From the NCBI GenBank assembly GCA_011033025.1, contig WFMF01000238.1, forward strand, positions 62,001 through 126,000: DNA of 64,000 nucleotides. Direction: 5' to 3'. Numbering within the stretch: the stretch's first letter is position 1; each line of letters opens with the position of its first letter. Both the position numbers and the translations under genes were made by a program. This document shows positions 35,223-46,700 of this stretch, in pieces. Under the pieces are notes generated by a model. That model saw only the letters and a program-made list of their open reading frames with translations. It had not been told where the DNA came from and did no database searches. Origin of the DNA: Beroe forskalii (Eukaryota; Ctenophora; Nuda; Beroida; Beroidae).

Positions 35223-36961
35223 CGTTTGAGGTTGTCTCAAGCAGGTAAAGTTTAACACAACTCATTGAGCGCTATGCCCGTACAAAGGGATTATATAGTC
35301 GCTTTAGAGAGGTCGCTGGGAGTTGTTGCAGAAAAACTTTGGTGAAAACAAAGAAGCGAAACCCGAAACTTCAGTACAAAAGTAAAAGAAAAATGCACCA
35401 AAAAACAAGAAGTTATACTTTATTGTCGCCATATAGTTTATAAGTCAGTGAGCTGTTACAGAAAAAAAAGGAAGAAGCCAGAAACGTCAGGAAGAAACTA
35501 AAAAACTGAATGGAAGGAGAGATAAAACTAAAAAGTCATGATAAAACTAAGGAAGAAAACTCACCAAAGAACACAAGGTGGGCTAGAGACATATAAGATG
35601 AGAAAAACACACAAACTTTAAGCTGTTGGTCTCTATTGGATGATCGATTAATGGGAGGTAAAGCGGAAACGAGACGTATGGGAAAACAGTTGAAACAATT
35701 GGAAGAAAGTTGAAACAATTACTGTAAGTTTACAGCGACACGTCGCATCGATGACACCTGACTGACCCCTAGCCACAAAAATTGCAGCGTCCTGAGCTTC
35801 TGATTTGCCAGACTCAAGAATCCTGTTTTTCTCCAAACTGAATCCTGTGTTCGTGAGGTCAATGCCGTGCGCTAAAAACACGAGTGGTTCGGTGGAGTGT
35901 AATTAAAGTGGAAACTAACATGTCCTCAACCAATTCTGTAGGGTTCAGTCCTAAAAACCAAGGCATACGATTAAACCACTATACTATCAGTCTTTCCCAT
36001 GGTCAAACAGTCATTTGTAATCTTATCACAATATGCAAATATGAAGGAGACTGCATAATAAGGCAATGATCATATATACGGCATTCAAGGCCGAAGGGGC
36101 ACCATTTATAATATATTGCTCGATCCTAAATAAAATGCTGACTATGAGACGAATCATGGCGTCATAGCCACACTTCAGAATAGCAAAAAGACGTTGCCAA
36201 GGTGCTGCCCTTAAAGGTACTATACTCCATGTGTCCAGCATAATATAACCAATTCAGATTTATTTGATGCATAATAATACAAATATACAGCCCTGACGAC
36301 CTGTAGGTAACATGAAGTGGTAATCGTATATAACTTTGCGAAGGAGTGGTGACTAACTTTATAAAGGTCACCATACGTTTACATACACCCTTACCAATGA
36401 TCCGTGCTCTATAATGCACCTATATATTTGCTTATTTGTCTCCCGTACACAAGATTAGGCCACAACGTTGGCAATTTGCCATGTTAAATCGTAATAATGA
36501 CGTCACTCTCTCCACCAATAATTATTTGAGTATTTAGACGGGATATATAAGCGAGATACAATTAAAGATAATATTCAAATATATTCCTTACTAGCTTCCC
36601 TTATTCTAGACAGATATACATGATTATTGCTATTGTTATAGTCGGGAGGTGGATCCAAGGGCAAATAACGTTCATGATTTGCATATTATAAGGGTCCATG
36701 CATAATTTGAATAAATGTAACTCGGCTTCGCCAAGTCTAATAGTAATATGCACGAATATGCATTGCAAAAAACAAAAGCATGGAATTTTGGTTGCCTTCT
36801 GGAGCAGGAAGATAAGTTACAGTTACGCAAGTGTCGCTAGTTAGAGAAATACTTGCGTACTACTCAGTAAAATCAGCATCACGTACGAACACATGGTAGT
36901 TGTGTGGAAATTTCTAAAGGCGTTTTCAGAAGTCAAAACTTGCGTCATCTACGTCAAGAGT

Positions 36962-37014
36962 GATATTATCATCACATTATAACGTGACATCCTAATTTTT
37001 CGCCTGAAAAGTAA
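36962..37014 (+). mobile_element. TGACGTCA-family miniature element, fragment
   Basis: GATATTATCATCACATTATA, ACGTGACATCCTAATTTTTC and GCCTG match the right half of the family. Confidence 0.45.
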
Positions 37015-37817
37015 AACTTGCTGAACAAGTCACACAAAATCAAGTTTAGCAATGAATCATAATCACTCGTATTTCACCGAACTCTACCAAGGTCCATGGA
37101 CAGTCTACAGATATTATATCGGATGGACAACTTAAAATTTGGTTCTATTATCTCTGATATTTCTATACCTACTCCACGAACTCTTGAACTCATACTGTCA
37201 AGTGTCAGTATAAATCAGTGGTATTTCCCACGGCTAAAGACAGTAGTTCAGTATTCCCTATAGGTACAATTCCCAAATCCCAAGTTTGCGTCATTTCACA
37301 ATGAAATATGGATGTCAATATCAAATTGATAATTATTTCCACATTAAGTTCATTACTTCAATATGAAGTTTATTAGTTCATGTCGCAAGTCTTTGTCCCT
37401 TTCCCATTCAGTGACAATAACTTGACAGTGATTCATTGATAGAACTAGGGGTAGAATCAAGTTCATATTCGAGATCCTGATAAATAGAATTTTTAGTAAT
37501 TTCAAACTTCAAAACTCAATCCATAGCAGAAAGAAGTCTAAGGGAAGGCACAGTTTTGACTTTTGACAGCAAATATCCCACATCCGTGCACGTGTGTTGT
37601 GGGAACCTATCATAATATTTGTGTTCCGAGGAAAATTAGGTACAACTTGATTTTAACAATCGTGCCAACATTATGTGACATAATGTTGACACAATAGTTG
37701 AATTTAAGTCACTCGCCGCTCCCGATTCACAGGTCAATTCCATCCGATTCATGGGTCAATTCCATCTCCCCTCATTAAATCATGACGCCGTTGACATATC
37801 ATTAACTGTAACTCACT

Positions 37818-37926
37818 CACGCGTTACTAAGCACTATGACATCACGCGTTACCATGACGTAATCACGCGTTACCATGACAACAGGTCTCACGTGACCAGG
37901 CACAACCTTGACACATACGTCACGTG
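37818..37926 (+). promoter_or_regulatory. repeated CACGCGTTAC words, an X-box-like motif and two CACGTG
   Basis: CACGCGTTAC starts at 37818, 37843 and 37864. The third copy continues as GTTACCATGACAAC (37869-37882), close to the RFX X-box consensus GTNRCC-N-RGYAAC. CACGTG follows at 37889 and 37921. A TATA-like TTTATATATT lies near 37986. Direction and target are unknown, as no convincing gene follows. Confidence 0.35.
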
Positions 37927-38019
37927 ACACACATGAAGGTCGGGAATGTCATATATTATACCCAACTATAATCTTTCTCTTTGACTTTATATATTTGCTT
38001 CGCACTAGAACATAAACGT

Positions 38020-38086
38020 CTGTGACGTCATTGAAGCACCATTTTAAACTCTGATAATGACGTCACTAGAGTCGCCTTTATATTTC
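38020..38086 (+). mobile_element. TGACGTCA-family miniature element with two exact octamers
   Basis: TGTGACGTCATTGAAGCACC, ATTTTAAACTCTGATAATGA and CGTCACTAGAGTCGCC follow the family order. Exact TGACGTCA at 38023-38030 and 38058-38065. Confidence 0.65.
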
Positions 38087-38971
38087 CTACTCCTAGTCGC
38101 AGCTCTTGTCAACTCCTACAACTGTTACAGTACAGTTAATTCACACAATATTATCACTTCGTTTTTGTTTTCCGGCTTTCAGGCGCACATCACCGGACTC
38201 GTGTACCACTGTACTACTGCTTCATGTTTTAAAATTCACATGACTAAGGCATGTGAGGTTTTATTTTGTCTACAGGTTTTGTTTTTTGTTGCCTTATCCT
38301 CTTATTTCTCAGTTCCTCGATTGTTTTATAAGCTTGTTTTATAAGTAAGTTTGATTCGTGTTTGAAGCGCATGAAATGAAAATCGGCAAATCATAAGTGC
38401 TCCAGCAGAGAAGGTGGTCACGTAATAACCCGCTACATTTTTACATTGACAGTATGCACTCAATTACCAATTCCATGGAAAAATCAATAATTTGTAAATT
38501 TACTTATCAATTTGATGAATTTGTTCTCTTAATCCAATTTTCTGATAATCGGGGTTGCATAATCCTACAGGAGCATGACTTCCACAGTTCACTATGTCTA
38601 CGATCCACTGAATTATGATTGCTGAAGACATTCAAAAATATTTAAAAAAAACTAGCATCCTCAAAATTGCAAAATTGCCTGTATTTTTCCGTCTATAATT
38701 AACTTAAGAACGGTCCATGAAATGAGTTAATGTAATATTTTCATACCGATAAATATGCAATATAATTGCAGGTCATTGGGAGTCATATTTTCTTCTGTCA
38801 TAATATTGACCTACACAAATTATCATATTTCAATATTCCATGTTATGACGATATCACAATTAATATTATCACATCCGGAATTTTGCGAAAATCGTTGGTT
38901 GTAGTTGTAACGTTGTGTATGTGAATTTATTTTTGTACGCCAATAGCTCACTAGGTAATTTCAATTAGAGT

Positions 38972-39210
38972 TGACACCACTTTGCCTTGACACCAGTTTG
39001 ATTTAAATGAAAATTAATTAGCGCTGACTCCTAATGTCTTAGACACCACCTTGTTTAGACACCAGTTCGATTTTAATGGCAATTGCTTAGCCTTTGAAGC
39101 CACCTTGTTTAGACACCACTTGACTTTGACACCAAAAAACCACTTCGGTCTGACACCACTTTAATCTGACACCACTTTCCTCTGGAACCATTTTCCTTTT
39201 ACACCACTGT
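38972..39210 (-). repeat. degenerate minisatellite with TGACACCAC core
   Basis: About ten TGACACCAC or AGACACCA words in a poorly periodic array, the reverse complement of the GTGGTGTCA core in the arrays near 9.8 and 52.0 kb. Substitutions are many, so this is the oldest-looking of the four arrays. Confidence 0.75.
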
Positions 39211-39269
39211 CAATACAACTTTTCATAACGCAGGGTTACTTATATTGGTGTTGCATCAGCTTACAGTAC

Positions 39270-39490
39270 GATGGTTAAATTATCACGGTCGTCATTGACC
39301 AATTAGCACACATGTTCAAGGCAGGCTTGCACGCTGATTGGTCAATGTCAACTAAACTCAGTGCGTGAGCTAATACACTGTCGATAATAGTATCAACGGC
39401 GTTTTAGCTTACCCAAAGTTCCCTTAGGCACTGACCAATCAGCGCGCGAGCTGAGCGTAGACTCGCGCGCTGATTGGTCAATGTCGTGAC
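39270..39490. mobile_element. two adjacent CCAAT palindromic miniature elements, copies 4 and 5
   Basis: First copy about 39270-39378: TTGACCAATTAGCACACATG and TGCACGCTGATTGGTCAATG. Second copy about 39395-39490: AGCTTACCCAAAGTTCCC, TGACCAATCAGCGCGCGAG and CTCGCGCGCTGATTGGTCAA, the best conserved palindrome of the family. The two are in tandem, separated by AGCTAATACACTG. Confidence 0.75.
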
Positions 39491-39667
39491 GATTTTGCGA
39501 TCCTATGGCTGATCTTTTAAGACCCCTGAAATTACTCGGTAGTGGTTATGATCAAGAATATGAGTCAGCTCGTGAGGTTTAGCTTCAAAACCCATTGACA
39601 CATTCTTCAAATCATCAGCTGGAGCCAGCCTTATATTTCCTTAAAGTCGGTGTAAGAGAGCTCAGTA

Positions 39668-39742
39668 GGCAATGAAGAGTGACGTCATTATCATGGTTTA
39701 GAATGGTAAATTTATGACGTCTTGAATCGCCTAATTTTCGAG
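39668..39742 (-). mobile_element. TGACGTCA-family miniature element, near full-length
   Basis: AGTGACGTCATTATCATGGT, TTAGAATGGTAAATTTATGA and AATCGCCTAATTTTCGAGG. Exact octamer at 39680-39687. Confidence 0.75.
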
Positions 39743-41922
39743 GACGTCACGAATAATTTCACCGGGGGTTGGGTATACCATCGGTGTGTCTCGATTAGGG
39801 ATTATGTGTATGCATGCATTAGAATATGTTATTGACTTACGATGACTTGATGAATTTGTTCATTCTCTCTTAGTCCCTCACTCTTAGCAAACGGTTTATT
39901 GGTTTAACTTTCACAATAATGTTAAACAATTGTTTTTCCATCCGGCATCGAATTTTCAAATTCCATAACTTTTCGCCACGGATATTTCTGTCACTCCCAA
40001 GAAAAATCTCTCACATTTTCTTCGCACACATTGTCCAACACCTGCATATGCTATACAGCATAATATCAACATATATCTTTGCTATTGTTCTATTGTTTGC
40101 AGGACTCATTCTCAAGGCTTCCTATGTATCCCATAACAATTCACTGAATTAGATCTAAGTATCGTAAAAATACCATGAATTGCATACGGCACACACTGTA
40201 TAAAAAAGCTTCTAGAACCTGTTACTGTTATAAATTTTAGGGTCAGGTAAGAAATTAATCAGGCTGCTTTGACGTCATATATCGATTGGTCAATTAAATA
40301 CACGAAAAAATAAAATGGCGTCACTTACAGCATTTGTTTATGACCTCTGCCCTCAAAAATATGCATGAAATGTGCATTTTTGCGATGCTCTTTTTTGTCC
40401 TTTGAACGCAAGTCTGATTCGAAGAGTATATCTTGTTGCATTGTACGATTGCCTGAAATTGCCTGAAATCTCGGTTGAAATCGTCACGCGATTGCCTGAA
40501 ATTGGTTGAAATCTCGCCCGAAATCGTCCGAAGGAAAATACTCCTCTATAATATTTTGCGTTCCACGTCTCTGACTGCAACCACTAAACCAAGGTCCGAC
40601 TATAATAAGTTTAGATAGCGCATATAAAGTTTAATAAGTTTAGGTATATATTTTAGATAGCTAAAACTTATATACAGAGTTTTATAAGGCCCTCCGAGAG
40701 CGAGGATATATTAAACATCGATTAGGTGGAAATACAGATTAGGTCTTTTAGTCGGGTTTTATATCTTACTTTTATATCTTCGCTTATAACTCATAGCGGA
40801 AGTTTTTATATTAAACTATAATATATAATATTTCAGCGGTTTTATATTTTACTCTCGAGATGGTTTAAAGTTTTGTGAGCCGAAAGGAGACTTCTATCTT
40901 GACCGATCTTATTGATTGAGAGGATATTATCATAAACTTTGTATATATTTATTCTGTAAAAGGGATCTCCTGCGCTTGTCCGAATTCCTGATATAATCAC
41001 ACGGGTCACGCACTAAAATTTGGCGGGCTGACATCACCAAAACAGCACTGAGAATCTTGATAATAACGTCACTTCACCACACATTTCGCAGATGAGGAAG
41101 TGTATCTCATATTCATATCAGTCGGGTACGTCCTAAGTCCGATATATAGTTTGGTGATCTGAGGCTACCCGGGGGACTCTAAAGTCTTCTTACCCTGTCA
41201 CGGTGGTCTCTAGTCCAGAGCTACTTCTGTACTATGCAAGAGATCTTCTAAACCTAAACCTTGTATGCTAGAAGTGCGGTAGAGGTGAGACTGAAACGCG
41301 GCGGTTAGGGTCATATAGAACCTTCTGACCCTGATCAATATCATTGAGAACGGATGACCATATGGGGATGACCAAAACGTCATGACTTAATTACTTAATT
41401 AAAAATTTGCTGCTTGGTTTTCTTAATTTTCAATGAGTAAATAGGACAGCGAAATACCCATACAATTCTTTTATCGCGCTTTCGAAATACGTTGAAAACA
41501 TAGAAGCATTGCTCTCAGCTATTATAATGAAAGATATATAGGTAAGTACGTAAGTACGAACAGTAGGCGGATGAGTTTTACATCATTATAGTGTTCCAAT
41601 GTATTGAATTAGTGACGGTAAAAGGTTAAACAGAACAGCCATCAATTTATCAAAGCTGCAGCAGATACTACGGATACAAAGCTCTGCTGGATGACCAGGA
41701 ATGTGATTACCAAACGCTATATATTTTCTACTTTGATCTATGTAAGTGATACTTTTCTGGTTCTGGAGGTGAGATTTGCGATTCTCACCTCCGTAAAGCC
41801 AGAAAATCATATATTAACGTTGGAAAGCTAATTAGATTTGATCATAATGTATCTCTATGATTTTGGTCATCCTTGAGCTCTTGAGCGCAGAGGCATCATG
41901 ATATCACATAATATATGCTCAG

Positions 41923-42006
41923 AATAAATAGGCAGCCGCAATGACGCCATCAACTTTGTATGCACTGTCAAATTGTTGAAAATAACCGCCTATTTTTCGC
42001 GTGTGG
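41923..42006. mobile_element. TGACGTCA-family miniature element, full-length variant
   Basis: AAATAGGCAGC and ACCGCCTATTTTTCGCGTG are the ends; the inside has CAATGACGCCATCAACTTTG and a variant centre CACTGTCAAATTGTTGAAAA shared with the copy at 43695. Confidence 0.75.
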
Positions 42007-42754
42007 GGTATAATTGAGTGATAATAAGATCTTACTTGGCTGGGACCGGATAGATACGCTGATATGGGGGAATTGGAATGTTCTCAATTGTACCTATAGT
42101 ATGCGAATAAATTTATCAAGCACATGAACCACGAAAAACTTCACAGTGTTGTTTTGATACTAGCTCTTTTGTTCTAACATGTCGAAGTTCGCCCACAGGT
42201 AGGTATAATACATTTTAATTTATTACCTATGACCTATGCCCATGTCAGCCAACCCTGTAGAAACTAACATAATGAATGATTGTTGATTATAACATAATCT
42301 ATTTGTCTAAAATCTTCGATCAAAATTTCCTGAATACCATTGAGTTTTAAAGTTTAAAAATCAATATATTTTTTGTTCCAGAAAAAAAATTCAAAAAATG
42401 GATGACCAAATTTCACTTCGGGGATGACCAATTAGATACGATGTTGATATGGGCCTTCTGACATTTTCATCAGTGTCGATCATAAAACACATAAAAACAG
42501 ACCCTTCGGCCAGCGGGCGATAACCAGATATTGCATCCCAAGGGCTGTGCCCTCAATAAATGTGGGTCTATGATGCCCTCGATGAATGCTCCAAAAAACC
42601 GATAGGAGATGGCTTGAAGTTGTGGTCATACATCGTAATACGCATATATGAGCCTCTCTGGTTGCTTGACTTCCTCCCCTCCGAACCACCAGAAGATATC
42701 ATGAGGTGTATGATCGTAAACTCCGGTATATGCCCGCAACATCTAAATATCAGT

Positions 42755-42826
42755 AGTTCTGATGACGTCATTATCATAGGTTATAGTAAGGCGTTTATGA
42801 CGTTTCATAGCCTATTATTTTGAGCG
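42755..42826 (-). mobile_element. TGACGTCA-family miniature element, near full-length
   Basis: CTGATGACGTCATTATCATA, GGCGTTTATGACG and ATAGCCTATTATTTTGAGC. Exact octamer at 42763-42770. Confidence 0.7.
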
Positions 42827-43694
42827 ACAGGTTTTCAGTAAGTGGGTGAGTTGTCGGGTCGTTTGTTCGGGAGAACTTTATTAATATACTTTGGTCTATC
42901 AGCGCAGTATCCATGTCAGCAATTTATAGATGGATTACGTTCTTTCAAGCAGATCTTTTGACTTTCATAGGTTCTATCTATGTCAGCGAATCTATGGATT
43001 ACGTTATGTGCCTTATATTTTATCAGAGAGAGGACAAATTCTCTCATCCAGATCTTACGACTTTTAATACGGGATGCGTGCAGTGTGTTTGATATGTCAT
43101 ACGATTCATTTTGTTTTAGTCGAAAACTGTAAACCTTTTTCTTCAATGAATCAATGATCTAAGCTAAGACTTCACGTAAGTCATATAAAGTCATGTGACA
43201 TGTATTCTGTGCAACTCTGTCATATGAACTGTGCAGTGCGCACAGGAATTGTATCAGGAACAGTATGACAAATTGATACCTTCCCATTTTTAGAGCTGTG
43301 CAAATGCCGCCGAAACGGAGTCGAGGCGGTTGCAAAACTCGAAAATTGAGAAGGTATTAATTATCATAACGCTTGGAGAGGGTATTATATCATGATACCT
43401 AAAGTCCTCCTAGAAATCTTGCCATATAACAAGCTGGTACCCACTTCTTGTAATGTAAAAGGGGATAAGATCGTTGCCAATTAACCCTGTCAATGTCAGC
43501 CGATATTCTGGAATTTATGATATCTCTGACTACGCCTTTCAATGAACTTATTCCAAAGGACCGGAAGTCTTCCTGTATAACAAGCTGGTACCCACTCCTT
43601 GCAATGAACATGATATGAAGCCATACACCCTCCATCACACTCTCCTGACACATCACACATTTATTAATATGTGTTCTCACGAGATTAATAGATG

Positions 43695-43767
43695 GGTACG
43701 ATGAAGTCATTAACATTGTGCGCGCTGCCAAACCGTTGAAAATATAACCGCCTATTTTTCGTGGGCA
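43695..43767 (+). mobile_element. TGACGTCA-family miniature element, variant centre
   Basis: GATGAAGTCATTAACATTGT, GCCAAACCGTTGAAAATATA and ACCGCCTATTTTTCGTGG. Shares the GTTGAAAAT centre with the copy at 41923. Confidence 0.7.
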
Positions 43768-43811
43768 GGGTATTATACACCCAGTCACTGGCGATTAACA
43801 ACCGTTTCCAT

Positions 43812-43872
43812 GTCATCAATTCAGCGTGTTTATCTATCATAATGGCGTCATCATATCATCACCTAATATTTG
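43812..43872 (+). mobile_element. TGACGTCA-family miniature element, decayed
   Basis: TGTCATCAATTCAGCGTGTT, TATCATAATGGCGTCATC and CACCTAATATTTGAG keep the family order with drift in every block. Confidence 0.5.
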
Positions 43873-44293
43873 AGGGAGACCTGGTGTATTAACAACCTTG
43901 TTATTGTGTAGAATCGTGCGATTCATCGGATAGCTTTTGTTATAGCTTCACATTTTTCCCTTCATCATACTGCACGACTAGGCGGATGATACACTATTCC
44001 ATAAATGGGATAAATTTTAGAATCAATAGATTTTAGAATTTCGCCTTGGCGAAAATAAGGCATTTTAGCTCCAATTTAGGTTATTTAACCAGGCCGCCAA
44101 GCAACAGGCATGAATTCATCGCCGTAAATAGTAACCTCGATTTTCTAACAATTTCCTCCAATTTATTAGTTGAAGTACCTACCAAATGTATTCGGTGACT
44201 TATTGACAAGCCCTCGTATAGCGTGCAACCAGGCAACGTATGTAGTGGAGTGGTGACGACATTTCCTAATCCACACTCACACACTATTATACC

Positions 44294-44376
44294 CTCGTAC
44301 GAAAATAGGCGTCATCAACTTACTACATGGCGGTATGAATATCACGACATCTTAACCGCCTAACTATCTCGTGTGG
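44294..44376 (+). mobile_element. TGACGTCA-family miniature element, internally deleted
   Basis: CTCGTACGAAAATAGGCGTC, ATCAACTTACTACATGGCGG, ATCACGACATCTTAACCGCC, TAACTATCTCGTG. Ends well kept, centre degraded. Confidence 0.7.
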
Positions 44377-44419
44377 GATTATCATAAATGAACTAAACGA
44401 GGTCGTGATAGATTAACGG

Positions 44420-44490
44420 CGTTTGAAAGTGAAGTCATGATCATGGTTTGAAATGGTGGTATGCTGACGTGACACCGCCTATCTTTCAGC
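44420..44490 (-). mobile_element. TGACGTCA-family miniature element, near full-length
   Basis: GTTTGAAAGTGAAGTCATGA, TCATGGTTTGAAATGGTGGT, ATGCTGACGTGACACCGCC, TATCTTTCAGC. It lies 45 bp from the copy at 44294. Confidence 0.65.
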
Positions 44491-46165
44491 AGCCACATTC
44501 AGCCTACACATTCAAAGGTTTCGTCACTTAGCCCGTCACTAGGAGTAGGGTTATAATTTGAATATAGCTATAGCTCGTTGCTGACTGTGCTGCAAGTGGA
44601 CTAGTTGAAATTTGAAGAAATTATGGTCTTAAATTTTGGTGATAAAGAATACATCGACATCAAATGATGCTGTTTTATTTTTTAATATTTCTACTTCTTT
44701 ACTTTTGAAATTTCATGAAAATTAGCTAAGATATCCACGCATGCATTGTTCAACTATTTGTTTACGTGCCATCATATTTTGTTGCTTTACAGTTTTTACT
44801 ACTAATGTAGAAAGTTTATCATGCTTCTTAAGTTGACGTGTTTGATTTGTCATTTGACAGGTGCTTCGAAAGCAGTGTCATCAGAAGCAATGATATTATC
44901 TTCTTTGTAAGTTAAGTTTACGTAAGAGTTGCCATAATCCGAAAACCAGCTAAGTTTATACTTTATACCTACATAATTACTGTACTGCTTTCACTCTTCA
45001 GGTTATTCATCGGAAATTTGTCCCATATCTTACGTGTATTTCGGAGAATATTAGGGCAAAAATGCGCGTCAATAATCGATGGAAACAACCCCGCAAAACG
45101 CTCTAACTCCGCCTTACCGACTATTCTTGCCGTATATAATCGTAGTAACTTTCAAATATTTCTCTGCCTTCTAACTTTCTAAAGTTCTAAGAGTTATTAT
45201 ATATGAGACACATACTCAGATGTCATAACTCGCACTTGTCATATAGTATATATCGACTATTGAGCCCTAATATTTTACCGCACTTGTCATTTTTAGTTTA
45301 TATCGAATGTTATATCGAATGTTATATCGAATGTTACTTTTGTGCTCGGTTAGATTTGTGTTTTTGCAGTGACTGAGTACCTACCATGTATTCGTAGGCA
45401 TGATGATTGATGATCTCTGAGTATCTTACGAGGGATGTTTATTATACTAGCTTATATCATGGGACATAAAATGCAGTGTTCGACATTTTGGAAAGGGGAT
45501 TTTTTACAAAACAATTCACGAATTTTGCACTCATGCGTTGGCGTTTCACTTGTTCGTACACATATTCAAAACGCACATTCTCATATAACTCAAAAATAAT
45601 CACATTTATATGTTTGATTTATGCTTCTTCATTCTTCACTTCTGATGACAGCTGATGCTCATAACAAATCACTAACAAGAATCGCTCATAGCTCTCGCAC
45701 ATACGAAAAGCCAAAGAAATTACACATTTCCTGTTTTGAGTTTTGACCAGGATATATATTATCATGTTGACGGCTTATGATTTGTTGTTCAATGTTTGTT
45801 GATGATATTAAAGTAGTCTCGTGAACAGATCAATAAATATCCTTCATTCATGATTTGCTTAATAATGACTAAATCCAAAGTTGTAATTTTTGTGTAACTT
45901 TTGTAGATTAACATGTTTGTTTGTGTTTGTGTTTATGTGTTTTTTTGTTTTTTTTCGTTTTTTCCGTACTAGAAAATACAGAATAATTAAAGAATTTGCT
46001 CTTTTGTTCCTTAGAATCTGTTATTATTCCTTAGAATCTGTTGCTATACGATATGCGTGTAACTGCGCAGGTTTTTCTGTCAAATCAAACCACTAAAATT
46101 TGTGGCTGTTAACTTGTTACATGAAGTAAGCCTGTACGCAGCCGTGAACTAAAAATACTCGCCCA

Positions 46166-46222
46166 ATATTCATGGTTCAGAATGGTGAACTGCTGACGTC
46201 ATGCCGCCCATCTATCCCCTAG
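46166..46222 (-). mobile_element. TGACGTCA-family fragment 0.5 kb upstream of the first Gly/Lys-rich gene
   Basis: ATATTCATGGTTCAGAATGG, TGAACTGCTGACGTCATGCC and GCCCATCTATCCCC. The exact octamer at 46194-46201 is about 500 bases before the ATG at 46701, so it could act as a CRE-type site; this is inference from position. Confidence 0.55.
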
Positions 46223-46700
46223 ACGCCGTATATTCTACCTTTGTCGATGAAATATTTACATTTTATATTTTTGACGAAAATATTCGAACGCAAACTCCAA
46301 CAGTCTGCGTTTATAACACTGCCCTGCGGGTGGATACTATGTTTGCCTTTTCTCTGCCATATATTAAGTTGTTACTTCCGTTAGTGTGGTTAAAACTTGT
46401 TAACTTGTTATGTGTCGAGAGAGTAAACGACAGTAACAATGTTGCACCAGTTTATTTGTTGGTTATGCTCTTGCTTGCAGTGCAACCAAACGGCATAAAA
46501 TCTCAGTATTCCGATAGGCTTGCTGAGTTGTTTCGTGAGATTTTCTTCAATGATTTGGTACCATTTAAATTGCGATTTCTGTATTTCATCCCATCTTTTC
46601 AAATATTTCATTGAGTCCCCATCTTATCGTAAAAAACAAATTTCTAACCTTTTCCTCCCTCCTCTAGACCCCATGGCCGTGTGATGTAAAGATGTAACGC

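Larger units (their letters stand above)
26076..46667. other. 20 kb intergenic block dominated by repeats
   Basis: I find no gene I can defend. It holds at least a dozen copies or fragments of the TGACGTCA miniature family, two adjacent CCAAT elements, two minisatellites with the TGGTGTCA core, one GCGCGGCT element, and two clusters of CACGTG. The 95-codon frame at 38057 (signal-peptide-like start) begins inside a miniature element, and the 129-codon frame at 43399-43788 (minus) and the 137-codon frame at 46201-46614 begin in or on the edge of such elements, so I do not call them. ATATCGAATGTT is tandemly repeated three times at 45299-45341. Confidence 0.45.

Noticed and set aside
38057-38344. 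95-codon frame with a signal-peptide-like start as a secreted protein gene
   Set aside because: The ATG and first codons lie in the end of a TGACGTCA-family element and the rest has AT-driven hydrophobic composition.
43399-43788. 129-codon minus-strand frame as a gene
   Set aside because: It begins inside a miniature element (PRKIGGYIF is the element end translated) and has no recognisable domain.
46201-46614. 137-codon frame upstream of Gly/Lys-rich gene 1
   Set aside because: It starts in an element end, has AT-driven composition and lacks a donor; possible but not supportable.
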